A stretch of DNA of 41,385 bases, from the NCBI GenBank assembly GCA_020248785.1, contig JADCGX010000131.1:1-41385 (forward strand), in the 5' to 3' direction. Below, piece after piece: positions 8,436 to 18,539 of this stretch; the first letter of the stretch is position 1, and every line of letters begins with the position of its first letter. The notes under the pieces were generated by a model. It was not told the origin of the DNA, made no database searches, and saw nothing but the letters and a program-made list of their open reading frames with translations. Origin of the DNA: Burkholderiales bacterium (GTDB lineage Bacteria; Pseudomonadota; Gammaproteobacteria; Burkholderiales; Burkholderiaceae_F). Both the position numbers and the translations under genes were made by a program.

Positions 8436-8462
8436 ATTGAAGTGTGCCCATTGAAGTGTGCC
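8436..8462 (+). repeat. Tandem 13-base direct repeat upstream of rpoD
   Basis: ATTGAAGTGTGCC occurs at 8436-8448 and again at 8450-8462 with one base between, giving a 14-base period. It lies about 80 bases before the rpoD start. It could be a regulator site or a slippage duplication; the sequence alone does not decide. Confidence 0.7.
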
Positions 8463-8544
8463 AACGGGGCGCGGCAACGACAGCTGCGATCAACAACCGA
8501 CCGTCCGCGCGAGGCGGGCACCGGCGAGTCAGGCGGGTGAAGCG

Positions 8545-10854
<2,310 letters not shown>

Positions 10855-10894
10855 CGCGGTGGGTCGATCTCCGGATCGAATACGCTTCAGTCAT

Positions 10895-10973
<79 letters not shown>

Positions 10974-10987
10974 AGTTTTGAAGTACC

Positions 10988-11020
10988 CAACGGCAGAGCG
11001 CGCGCGCGTCTCTGCCGTTG
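10988..11020 (+). terminator. Strong hairpin after the tRNA, probable terminator
   Basis: CAACGGCAGAG (10988-10998) pairs perfectly with CTCTGCCGTTG (11010-11020) around an 11-base alternating CG loop, and TCATATTT follows. It probably ends the rpoD/tRNA transcript before rhlE. The T-tract is interrupted, so it may be only partly efficient. Confidence 0.6.
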
Positions 11021-11048
11021 TCATATTTGGACTCGATCATCGGACCGG

Positions 11049-12455
11049 ATGTCGGACTATCACGACTTTGAACACTTTGGGCTTGATGCCCGGATCGTTG
11101 CCGCGATCACGGCCATGGGCTATCAGACGCCCACGCCCATTCAGAGCAAGGCCATCCCCATCGTCATGCAGGGCAAGGACGTCATGGGTGCGGCGCAAAC
11201 CGGCACGGGCAAGACGGCCGGCTTCGCGCTGCCGATCATCCAGCGCCTGCTGCCGCAGGCCAACAGCAGCATGTCGCCGGCGCGCCATCCGGTCCGTGCA
11301 CTTGTGCTGACGCCGACACGCGAGCTCGCCGAGCAGGTCGCCGACAACGTCAAGAAATACATCGCGCAAACGCCGCTGCGCTGCGCCGTCGTCTACGGTG
11401 GCGTGGACATGGACCCGCAGACGGCCGCCTTGCGCTCGGGGGTGGAGATCGTGGTCGCCACGCCGGGCCGGTTGCTAGACCATATCCAGATGAAGAACAC
11501 CTCGCTTGGCCAGGTGCGGATCGTTGTGTTGGACGAGGCCGACCGGATGCTCGACATGGGCTTTCTGCCCGACATCTCGCGCATTCTCAACCTGCTGCCC
11601 AAGGAGCGGCAGAGCTTGATGTTCTCTGCAACCTTTTCCGAGGAAATCAAGAAGCTGGCGGCCAATTTTCTCAAGGAGCCTGTGCTGGTCGAGGTCGCGC
11701 GGCGCAACCAGACGGCGGAGACGATCACCCAGAAGGTCATCAAGGTCCACGAGTCCGAGAAAGGCGATGCGCTGCTCACGATCCTGCGCACGCACGGGCC
11801 CGATGGCGGACCGATGAAACAGGTCCTGGTGTTCGTCAACGCCAAGATCGAGTGCCGGCGCCTGGCGCGCCAGTTGCAAAAGCAGGGTGTGAATGCCGAC
11901 GCGATCCACGGCGACAAGACCCAGGATGAGCGCATGAAGGCGCTTGAGGGATTCAAGAAGGGCGAGATCGAAGTGCTGGTGGCCACCGACGTTGCCGCGC
12001 GCGGACTCGACATCGTCGAGCTGCCGTTCGTCGTCAACTACGACGTGCCATTTAACGCCGAGGACTATGTGCACCGCATCGGCCGCACCGGCCGGGCTGG
12101 CGCATCGGGCGTGGCGATCATGTTGATGACGGGCGCGGACGAGCGCGGCGTGACGGCGATCGAAAAGCTCACCAAGCAGAAGTTCACGCAGGACGCGGTG
12201 GACATCGAGCGCCGGGCGCGCGAGCCGCGGCGCGAGGGCGGCGAGCGCGGTGAACGCGGCGAACGTGGTGCGCGGCGCGAGGGCCGCACGTACGCGTCGG
12301 CGCCAGCCAAGCCCGAGGACGAGTTTTTCTTGAAGCCGTATGAGCCGAGCGCCGGGCAGGCGACGCCGGCTGCCACGCAGCAGGGCGCGGCCGAGCAGCG
12401 CGCCGGGCAGAAGCCGTCCAAGGTCGCCGCACTGCTGGGTGGCGGCAAGCGCTAG
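11049..12455 (+). CDS. rhlE: DEAD-box RNA helicase, RhlE type
   Basis: ATP-dependent RNA helicase of about 468 residues, acting in RNA turnover or ribosome assembly. All helicase motifs are present in order: Q motif (GYQTPTPIQ), I (AQTGTGKT), Ia (PTRELAEQ), Ib (TPGRLLDH), II (VLDEADRMLDMGF), III (SAT), IV (LVFVNAK), V (ATDVAARGLDI) and VI (HRIGRTGR). The start FEHFGLD and the overall layout fit the RhlE group. After about residue 380 comes a basic tail rich in Arg, Glu and Gly (GERGERGERGARREG), which in this family binds RNA without sequence preference. Convergent with metY; the inverted repeat AGGCGCTC/GAGCGCCT (12492-12512) lies just beyond its stop, at the end of metY. Confidence 0.92.
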   Translation: MSDYHDFEHFGLDARIVAAITAMGYQTPTPIQSKAIPIVMQGKDVMGAAQTGTGKTAGFALPIIQRLLPQANSSMSPARHPVRALVLTPTRELAEQVADNVKKYIAQTPLRCAVVYGGVDMDPQTAALRSGVEIVVATPGRLLDHIQMKNTSLGQVRIVVLDEADRMLDMGFLPDISRILNLLPKERQSLMFSATFSEEIKKLAANFLKEPVLVEVARRNQTAETITQKVIKVHESEKGDALLTILRTHGPDGGPMKQVLVFVNAKIECRRLARQLQKQGVNADAIHGDKTQDERMKALEGFKKGEIEVLVATDVAARGLDIVELPFVVNYDVPFNAEDYVHRIGRTGRAGASGVAIMLMTGADERGVTAIEKLTKQKFTQDAVDIERRAREPRREGGERGERGERGARREGRTYASAPAKPEDEFFLKPYEPSAGQATPAATQQGAAEQRAGQKPSKVAALLGGGKR

Positions 12456-12490
12456 ACGTCTGACGCGGCAGGTGGGTTGCGGCCCGATCG

Positions 12491-13804
12491 CTAGGCGCTC
12501 TTGCTGAGCGCCTGATCGAGATCCCACAGAATGTCGTCGATCGACTCCAGGCCGATCGATAGGCGCACCATCTCGGGCAACACCCCGGCTTGGACCTGAT
12601 CCTCCTCGCTCAACTGTCGGTGGGTGGTCGACGCCGGGTGGATGACGAGCGACTTCGCATCGCCGATGTTTGCCAGGTGTGACAGCACCTGCAGGCTGTC
12701 GATGAATCGCTCGCCTGCCTGCGCGGCACTCGTGCCTGCGCCAGCCTTGATGCCAAAGGTCATCACACCCGCCGCGCCCGGCGCGCCGTCCACGCTGCGC
12801 AAGTACTTCTTGGCGAGCGCGTGATACGGGCTCGACGCCAGTCCCGGCCAATTGACCCACGCGACGCGCGGATGGTCGGTCAAGAACTGCGCCACCTTGC
12901 GCGCGTTGCTGCAAATTCGGTCCATGCGCACATGCAGTGTCTCAACGCCCTGCAGGATCAGCCAGGCCGACAGCGGCGCAAGGGATGAGCCGTGCACGCG
13001 CAGCACTTCCATCCGGGCCTTCATCGTGTAGGCGAAGTCGCCAAAGGTCTCCCAGAACTTCACGCCGTGATAGCCGCGCGAGGGCAGCACCATGTCCTCG
13101 AACTTGCCGTTGCCCCAGTCGAAGCGGCCGCGCTCGGCGAGCACGCCGCCCAGCGTGGTGCCGTGTCCGCCCAGGTACTTGGTGGCCGAGTGCACGACGA
13201 TGTCGGCACCGAAGTCGAACGGCCGGCACAGGTAGGGCGAGGCCATCGTGTTGTCGACCATCAGCGGGATCTGCGCGGCGTGGGCAATGGCCGCCACCGG
13301 CTCGATATCGAACACATTGATCTTCGGATTGCCGAGCGTCTCGCCGTAGACGAGCCGTGTGTTTTCCTTGATCGCGCGGCGGAAGTTTTCCGGATCGTTG
13401 GGGTCGACGAACGTCGTCTCGATCCCCATTTTGCGCAGCGTGATGTCGAACTGCGAGTAGGTGCCGCCATAGAGCAAACTGGACGAGACGATGTGCTGGC
13501 CCGGTTGCACGATCGCAAGGATCGCTGTGAGCTGCGCCGCCATGCCGCTCGATGTGGCGAGCGCAGCGCGTCCATTTTCCAGTGCGGCAACGCGTTCTTC
13601 GAGCATCGCCACAGTCGGGTTGCTGATGCGCGAGTAGACGTTGCCGAAGGTCTGCAAGTTGAACAGGCTTGCTGCGTGATCGGCCGAGTCGAACACGAAG
13701 CTGGTGGTCTGGTAGATCGGCGCCGCGCGGCTGCCGGTCACCGGGTCCGGTTGCGTGCCGGCATGCAGGCACAGGGTCTCGATGCCGAATTTGCGATCGC
13801 TCAT
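12491..13804 (-). CDS. metY: O-acetylhomoserine sulfhydrylase (PLP enzyme)
   Basis: PLP-dependent enzyme that makes homocysteine (or methionine, with methanethiol) from O-acetyl-homoserine and sulfide. The 437-residue length, the start FGIETLCLHAGTQPDPVTGSRAAPIYQTTSF, YSRISNPT, the substrate loop and the PLP lysine K209 in HSATKYLGGHG fit the Cys/Met metabolism family, subgroup MetY rather than cystathionine synthase (which is about 390 residues). The ATG at 13804 lies eight bases after the stop of the CoA-binding gene, so they are co-transcribed. A long frame extends upstream in the same phase but overlaps the CoA-binding gene and lacks family sequence. O-succinyl-homoserine as substrate cannot be excluded. 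Confidence 0.92.
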   Translation of the reverse strand: MSDRKFGIETLCLHAGTQPDPVTGSRAAPIYQTTSFVFDSADHAASLFNLQTFGNVYSRISNPTVAMLEERVAALENGRAALATSSGMAAQLTAILAIVQPGQHIVSSSLLYGGTYSQFDITLRKMGIETTFVDPNDPENFRRAIKENTRLVYGETLGNPKINVFDIEPVAAIAHAAQIPLMVDNTMASPYLCRPFDFGADIVVHSATKYLGGHGTTLGGVLAERGRFDWGNGKFEDMVLPSRGYHGVKFWETFGDFAYTMKARMEVLRVHGSSLAPLSAWLILQGVETLHVRMDRICSNARKVAQFLTDHPRVAWVNWPGLASSPYHALAKKYLRSVDGAPGAAGVMTFGIKAGAGTSAAQAGERFIDSLQVLSHLANIGDAKSLVIHPASTTHRQLSEEDQVQAGVLPEMVRLSIGLESIDDILWDLDQALSKSA

Positions 13805-13812
13805 GGTGACTC

Positions 13813-14298
13813 TCAGTACGGCAACTGCCGTGGCCGCTTGGACGACACGATGCGGGTGTTCACGCCAGCCCAATTCAGTCCGCCGAACAAGCGCCCGTGC
13901 TCGATCTTGACGCAGCGGTCCATCACCACGTGGAGTCCCGCTGCCACTGCCCTCGCCTTGGCCGCCTCGTTGACGACCGACAACTGCATCCACAGGCACT
14001 TGGCGCCGATTCGGACCGCCTCCTCGGCCAGCGGCCCGATGTCCTCGCTTCTGCGAAAGCAGTCGACCATGTCGATCGGCCCCGCCTCGCGCGCCGCCTC
14101 CAGTGTCGGGTAGCAGCGCTGGCCAAGCACCTCGCTGTACCTTGGGTTCACGGGGATCATCGCGTAGCCATGCTCGAGCAGGTACTTTCCAACGAAGTAG
14201 CTGGGGCGGTGCCAATCGGCCGAGATGCCGACCACCGCGATGCGGCGGTTATCGTGCAGGATGCGACGAAGGGTCTCGATATCGGTGTCGTCTGCCAT
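13813..14298 (-). CDS. CoA-binding (Rossmann) domain protein, YccU-like
   Basis: A 161-residue protein made of a single CoA-binding domain of the succinyl-CoA synthetase alpha type. Visible are IAVVGIS near residue 20 followed by RPSYFVGKYLLEHGY, IPVNPRYSEVLG, the strand IDMVDCFRRSEDI and the terminal MDRCVKIEHGRL, typical of the YccU group. The function is unknown beyond nucleotide or CoA binding. It sits 12 bases after gluQ and eight before metY, suggesting one leftward operon, but no shared pathway is obvious. Confidence 0.9.
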   Translation of the reverse strand: MADDTDIETLRRILHDNRRIAVVGISADWHRPSYFVGKYLLEHGYAMIPVNPRYSEVLGQRCYPTLEAAREAGPIDMVDCFRRSEDIGPLAEEAVRIGAKCLWMQLSVVNEAAKARAVAAGLHVVMDRCVKIEHGRLFGGLNWAGVNTRIVSSKRPRQLPY

Positions 14299-14310
14299 GG
14301 TCGGCGCCGC

Positions 14311-15186
14311 TCAGGATGACAGCGCGATTCTAGGCACCCAACGGGCTTTCCACGCGGCGACGGCGTGCCGGTGGAACGCGGCAAGGTCATCGGCGCCAAG
14401 GCGTGGAAAACCCAGGTGCTGCCAGGCGCGCTCGAGCTCCTGGAGCGGCGCGGCGCGATCCAGCGCGCGCGCACCGGTCTGCTTCGACAGCTTTTCGCCA
14501 GCGTCGCTCAGTACGACAGGCACGTGCAGGTAACGCGGCGTGGGCAGCCGCAACGCACGTTGCAGCAGGATCTGCCGCGGCGTGTTGTCGAGCAGGTCCG
14601 CGCCGCGCACAACGTCCGTGATGCCTTGAGCGGCGTCGTCCACCACGACCGCGAGCTGATAAGCCCACAGGCCGTCGGCGCGTCGCACCACGAAGTCGCC
14701 CACCTCGCACGCGAGGCGCTGGACCACCTGGCCATGCCAGCGGTCGTCAAAGCTGATCACTGCGTCGTCCACATTGAAGCGCATCGCGCGCGCTGGGCCG
14801 CGCGCGCCGGCACGGCAGGTCCCGGGATACACACCGGGCGCAAGTCCCCGCGCCAGCGCCGCAGCGGCGATCTCGGTGCGCGTGCAGCCGCAGCCGTAGG
14901 CGAGTCCGGCTGATTCCAGGCGCGCCAGCGCCTCGGCATAGGCGCCGCTGCGGGTGCTTTGCCGCAGCACGGGCTCATCCGAGGTCATGCCAAAGTCAGC
15001 CAGGGTGGCCAAGATGTCCGGCGCCGCGCCCGACACTTCGCGCGGCGGGTCGATGTCCTCCATCCGCAGCAGCCACGCACCGTCGTGAGCGCGGGCATCC
15101 AGCCAACTCGCCAGGGCAGCGACCAACGAGCCGGCGTGCAGCGGCCCCGTCGGCGAGGGGGCAAAGCGGCCCCTGTAGCGGCGCAC
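14311..15186 (-). CDS. gluQ: Glutamyl-Q tRNA(Asp) synthetase
   Basis: Truncated paralogue of glutamyl-tRNA synthetase that attaches glutamate to queuosine at position 34 of tRNA(Asp). Visible are the class I signature [14 protein letters not shown] (HIGH equivalent HAGS), [11 protein letters not shown], the zinc ligands in CGCTRTEI with a later Cys (GTCRAG), and KLSKQTGA (KMSKS equivalent). The anticodon-binding domain of true GluRS is absent, as expected. Starting at the GTG at 15186 gives 291 residues, close to the family length; no strong ribosome site is seen, so a near upstream TTG (15195) is possible. The frame stays open to 15429, but those extra residues do not resemble the family. 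Probably first gene of the operon with the CoA-binding protein and metY. Confidence 0.9.
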   Translation of the reverse strand: MRRYRGRFAPSPTGPLHAGSLVAALASWLDARAHDGAWLLRMEDIDPPREVSGAAPDILATLADFGMTSDEPVLRQSTRSGAYAEALARLESAGLAYGCGCTRTEIAAAALARGLAPGVYPGTCRAGARGPARAMRFNVDDAVISFDDRWHGQVVQRLACEVGDFVVRRADGLWAYQLAVVVDDAAQGITDVVRGADLLDNTPRQILLQRALRLPTPRYLHVPVVLSDAGEKLSKQTGARALDRAAPLQELERAWQHLGFPRLGADDLAAFHRHAVAAWKARWVPRIALSS

Positions 15187-15364
15187 GGTGGGCAAGGGCT
15201 CGATAAGCGGTGTCAGGGGCAGGTTACTCGCCCTCAAGGCGAGCGCGAAATTCTCCACAATACCGGCATCCGACCCTAACACCACTCCGACGCTGGGTGT
15301 GACTCCGCCGCGGAGCGCCCCGGCGACTGCGCCAAGCTCATCGGCCAGCGCGTCGACGGAGCTG

Positions 15365-16084
15365 TTGCGTCTGTCCATCAGCGGTGGCCGCTTCACGGGT
15401 CTGGCCGGCGCCGCCTTTGCCATTGCCATCGTCCTTGTTCTCGGTCACGAGGAGCGCTGGGCAGTGGGTGGCCCGCTCGGCGCTGTCATGATCGGCGCCC
15501 TGGCGGCTCGCACGCAGTTGTGCCGCTGGCTCCTTGGACTGCCGAACAAGGAACGCAAGAAGCGTCGGCACCTGTTCACCGCCGCTGCTGAAGGTGCCCT
15601 GTGGGGCGCGATGCTGCTGCTGGTACCGCTGCAGAGCGAGTCTGCGCAAGTCATCAAATTCTTCATCACCGTCGCGGTGGCGATGATGGGGCTCTTGACC
15701 TACGGCATCGCCGGTGTCTCCGGCGTGGCCTTTGGCCACGCGCTGGGAGTCGCGCAGATCGCGTTCTTGCTGGAGCACAGCTTGCCGCTGCGCGAGGTCA
15801 TCGTGTTGACCTGGGCGTTGACCATGGCCGCACTCTGCTGGGTTGCGTTCTGGCAGCGTGGCTCGCTGGACAAGCTCTTGGTTTCTCGCGCGCGCGCCGA
15901 CCGTGCGACCAAGCTGCGCGAGCAGTCGGCCGCAGAGCTGAACCGCAGTCGTGAGCAGCTGCGGTTGGCTCTCGATGCTATCGACGCAGGAGTGTCTGAC
16001 ACCGATCTGCGTACCGGCGATCGCTTCTTGTCGGCGCGCTATGCCGGCATCCTGGGGTACCGCGACGCCGAGGCGTGCTTGCAG
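15365..16084 (+). pseudogene. Truncated membrane PAS-domain sensor (5' fragment)
   Basis: The fragment of about 239 residues encodes about five to six hydrophobic segments (first at [11 protein letters not shown], last at VIVLTWALTMAALCWVAF), a charged coiled-coil-like linker (RADRATKLREQSAAELNRSREQL) and the first part of a PAS domain (ALDAIDAGVSDTDLRTGD, SARYAGILGYRDAE). Family sequence then stops abruptly at about 16080 in the middle of the PAS domain, where the frame runs antisense into a GNAT gene. Intact relatives continue with the rest of PAS and usually a GGDEF or histidine kinase output, which is missing. The start is unsure: TTG at 15365 or a codon further upstream. Whatever is expressed lacks an output domain. 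Confidence 0.72.
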
Positions 16085-16421
16085 ATGCCTCGACCCAGCC
16101 CACAAAGTCCTGGCTCTGCTTGCGTAGCACGGCGATGGTGTAGCGCGTGCCCCGCTGCCAGTCGGCATTCGCGCCGTTGACCATTGCGGCGACCTCGGCC
16201 GCGCTCTTCGGGATCGCCACGGTCCAGCAGCTTTCGTAGGCAGGGTGGACCACGGCGGTCCAGGCGCGAGCCACGTCCGACGCGTCGATTTGCCGCAGCA
16301 CGCAGTGCTCGGTGAACCAGCGGAAAAAACGCGGCAGCTGCGTTGGCTTGGACCAAGGTTCGCTAAGGCCGTGGGGTAACTGAGGCAACGCAGGGCGAAA
16401 GAGGTTTTGATCAGTGTGCAT
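16083..16421 (-). pseudogene. Truncated GNAT acetyltransferase (5' fragment)
   Basis: From the ATG at 16421 about 113 residues resemble a RimJ/RimL-type GNAT protein: VLRQIDASDVARAWTAV, CWTVAIPKSAAEVAAMV and the strand YTIAVLRKQSQDFVGWVEAS. It breaks at about 16085, before the acetyl-CoA-binding loop (R/QxxGxG/A) that the family needs; the remaining frame to 15978 is antisense to the broken PAS sensor and unlike GNAT. The protein is therefore probably inactive. It meets the sensor fragment tail to tail. Confidence 0.7.
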
Positions 16422-16633
16422 GGTCGACCTCGACTCCAATGAAGTGGCCGCCGACCCAGGGGGCGAGCGATCATGCCGCATTGTGAAGATCGGCCGTAGG
16501 AGTTAATACTTGAAATGTGGGTCCAAGGGGCGCGACAACGGCGCGCTCTGCAGGACTGCTTCCGACGCGTGCAAGCGGATACATGGCGTTGAGGCCGCAG
16601 TTAGGCCCGCAACCGCGCGTCTTTGCGCCGGGA

Positions 16634-17293
16634 CTAGCCGAGAACGCGTTTGAGGAACGCGGCGATCGCCTCGACCTCTTCTCCGCACACTGAATGCGCC
16701 ATGGGGTAGTCGTGCCACTCGACTGGCAGCCCCAGGTGCTGCAACTGGTCGCGCGACTGCGTCCCGCGCTCCAGCGGCACCACCGGATCCTGCGTGCCAT
16801 GGGCCATGAAAATGGGCGTGCCCTTGGCCGCAGGCATCAGCTCGGCGGCCAGCGTGGCAGACAGCGGCAGATAGCTCGACAGCACGATCAGCCCGGCCAG
16901 CGGCTCAGGCTGGCGCAGGCCAACCTGCAGCGTGATCGCGCCGCCCTGCGAGAAGCCGGTGAGCACGATGCGCCGGCGTGGCACGCCGCGTGCGACTTCG
17001 CGCTCGATCAGCGCCTCGACCGCGGCCTGCGACTGGCGCAGGCCGCGCTCGTCCTCGCGGCGCACGAGGTCACTGCCCAGAATGTCGTACCAGGCCCGCA
17101 TCACATAGCCGTTGTTGATCGTGACCGGCATCTGCGGCGCGTGCGGAAAGACGTAGCGCGCCCTGGGGGCGCCGAGCGACTCGAACTCCTTGACGATCGG
17201 CACGAAGTCATAGCCATCGGCGCCCAGGCCGTGCAGCACGATCACGGTGGCGTTTGGGTGTTCGGTGGTCTGCAGTTCAACGCAGTCGAGCAT
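16634..17293 (-). CDS. Carboxylesterase/phospholipase (alpha/beta hydrolase)
   Basis: A 219-residue cytoplasmic serine hydrolase of the phospholipase/carboxylesterase (abhydrolase_2, EstB/YpfH-like) family. The catalytic triad is visible: S115 in GFSQGG, D169 in GTQDPVV and H200 in PMAHSV. The oxyanion region LHGLGADGYDF and the signature WYDILG are also present. Members hydrolyse short acyl esters or lysophospholipids; the physiological substrate is unknown. It lies 26 bases after mog, on the same strand, so it is probably the last intact gene of the yjgA-mog-esterase set. Confidence 0.92.
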   Translation of the reverse strand: MLDCVELQTTEHPNATVIVLHGLGADGYDFVPIVKEFESLGAPRARYVFPHAPQMPVTINNGYVMRAWYDILGSDLVRREDERGLRQSQAAVEALIEREVARGVPRRRIVLTGFSQGGAITLQVGLRQPEPLAGLIVLSSYLPLSATLAAELMPAAKGTPIFMAHGTQDPVVPLERGTQSRDQLQHLGLPVEWHDYPMAHSVCGEEVEAIAAFLKRVLG

Positions 17294-17319
17294 GGTGATC
17301 CTGCCGCCGCCTGAGACTT

Positions 17320-17949
17320 TCAGGCAGCGCGAATGGCGTTCTTGGGACGGAAAGCCTTGACGACTTCCGCGCGCGTCTCGATGTACGGACCGCCGATCAG
17401 CTGGATGCAGTACGGCACCGCGGCGAAGATGCCGGGCAGCTTGCTCTTGCCGTCGGCGTCCTTCAGTCCTTCCAGCGTCTCGGCGATCGCCTTGGGCTGG
17501 CCCGGCAGATTGAGGATCAGCGCGGCATGCGGCGCGCCATCAGGCAACTGCACTTCGCGCAGCACAGCCACCTGGCGCGACAGGATCGCGGTGGGCACGA
17601 ACTCCAGCGAGATGCGTCGCATCTGCTCGCCGAAGCCGGGCATCTCGCGCGTAGACACCGCCAGTGTGGCTTCCGGCGTCACGTCGCGGCGCGCCGGACC
17701 AGTCCCGCCCGTGGTGAGCACGAGATCGCAGCCCACCTCGTCCACCAGCGCAACGAGCGCCGCCTCGATCTGCGGCCGCTCGTCGGCCACCAGCCGTTCG
17801 TGCGCCTGCCATGGGCTGAAGAGCGCGCGCGCCAGCCAGTCCTTCAGGCCCGGGATGCCCTGGTCGGCATAGACGCCGGCACTCGCACGGTCCGAGACCG
17901 ACACCAGGCCGACGACCAGTTCATCGGGATGGCTGCGTTGCGCGGTCAT
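17320..17949 (-). CDS. mog: Molybdopterin adenylyltransferase
   Basis: Adenylates molybdopterin before molybdenum insertion in cofactor synthesis. The 209-residue protein has the MoaB/Mog fold signatures: GLVSVSDRASAGVYADQG near the N-terminus, LVLTTGGTGPARRDVTPEAT (the nucleotide and MPT-binding loop) and LILNLPGQPKA. The extended C-terminus and the spacing fit Mog rather than the shorter MoaB. Its ATG overlaps the stop of yjgA by four bases (ATGA), so the two are translationally coupled. Confidence 0.92.
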   Translation of the reverse strand: MTAQRSHPDELVVGLVSVSDRASAGVYADQGIPGLKDWLARALFSPWQAHERLVADERPQIEAALVALVDEVGCDLVLTTGGTGPARRDVTPEATLAVSTREMPGFGEQMRRISLEFVPTAILSRQVAVLREVQLPDGAPHAALILNLPGQPKAIAETLEGLKDADGKSKLPGIFAAVPYCIQLIGGPYIETRAEVVKAFRPKNAIRAA

Positions 17950-18470
17950 GTCGTCGCTCCAAGGCGTTCACGGAGCAGCCGATACAGTTCGCGCGCGTGC
18001 CTGGGCGGCTGGCCGCCCGCGTGCTCCTTGCGGGCGGCGCGGATCATCGCGCGCAGCGACTGCACGTCCTCGATCGGATGCTCGGCGAGGAACTCGGTGA
18101 GAGCGTCGTCATCGTCGATCAGCCGGTCGCGCCAGCGCTCGCAGCGGTGCATCAGGGCCACCGCGCTCTTGGACTCGCCATTGATGACCGCCAGTTGCTC
18201 CTCGATCGGCGCCGCGTCGACCTGCCGCATGATCTTGCCCACGTACTGCAGCTGGCGCCGGCGCCCCTCGTGGCTGGTGATGCGCTGCGCCTCCAGTACC
18301 GCCTCGCGCAGTTTCTCGGGAAGGTCGAGCTTGTGGACCTGCTCGGCGCCAAGCTTGACCAGGGCGATACCCACATCCTGCAGCGCCTGCACGTCGCGCT
18401 TGCGCTGGCTCTTGCTCGGCCGCTCGGGCTCGAAGGCCTCGGCGCCGTGCTGGTTTGGGTCGTCGATCAT
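17946..18470 (-). CDS. yjgA: Ribosome-associated protein YjgA (DarP)
   Basis: A 174-residue highly charged helical protein of the DUF615/YjgA family, now called DarP, which binds late 50S assembly intermediates near the peptidyl transferase centre. The family signatures are PSKSQRKRDVQALQDVG, LPEKLREAV, ITSHEGRRRQLQYVGKIMR and the C-terminal ARKEHAGGQPPRHARELYRLLRE. The gene is divergent from pmbA with 69 bases between starts, the same arrangement as in E. coli and other proteobacteria. Confidence 0.94.
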   Translation of the reverse strand: MIDDPNQHGAEAFEPERPSKSQRKRDVQALQDVGIALVKLGAEQVHKLDLPEKLREAVLEAQRITSHEGRRRQLQYVGKIMRQVDAAPIEEQLAVINGESKSAVALMHRCERWRDRLIDDDDALTEFLAEHPIEDVQSLRAMIRAARKEHAGGQPPRHARELYRLLRERLGATT

Positions 18471-18539
18471 CGCTGGCTATGATAGCGGCGCCGCTCGATT
18501 GAACGCCTCTCTCGATAGACCGCCCCACTGACTGCGCGC

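Larger units (their letters stand above)
7990..8544. other. Long dnaG-rpoD intergenic region
   Basis: About 555 bases with no convincing gene. Open frames on both strands lack a ribosome site, a motif or GC-rich codon bias. The region holds a possible promoter -10 (8038-8043), a tandem 13-base repeat (8436-8462) and presumably the rpoD 5' leader. In E. coli the rpoD heat-shock promoter lies inside dnaG; here the space suggests an independent rpoD transcript with a long leader. Confidence 0.45.

Noticed and set aside
11475-12914. Long minus-strand frame opposite rhlE and the end of metY
   Set aside because: Overlaps two confident genes on both sides and lacks any domain.
13801-14215. N-terminal extension of metY up to 14215
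   Set aside because: The extra 137 residues overlap the CoA-binding gene in another frame and are Arg/Gly-rich noise; the ATG at 13804 gives the family N-terminus.
15338-16474. 378-codon minus-strand frame across the sensor fragment
   Set aside because: Antisense to membrane helices, low complexity, a different frame from the GNAT fragment, and no motif.
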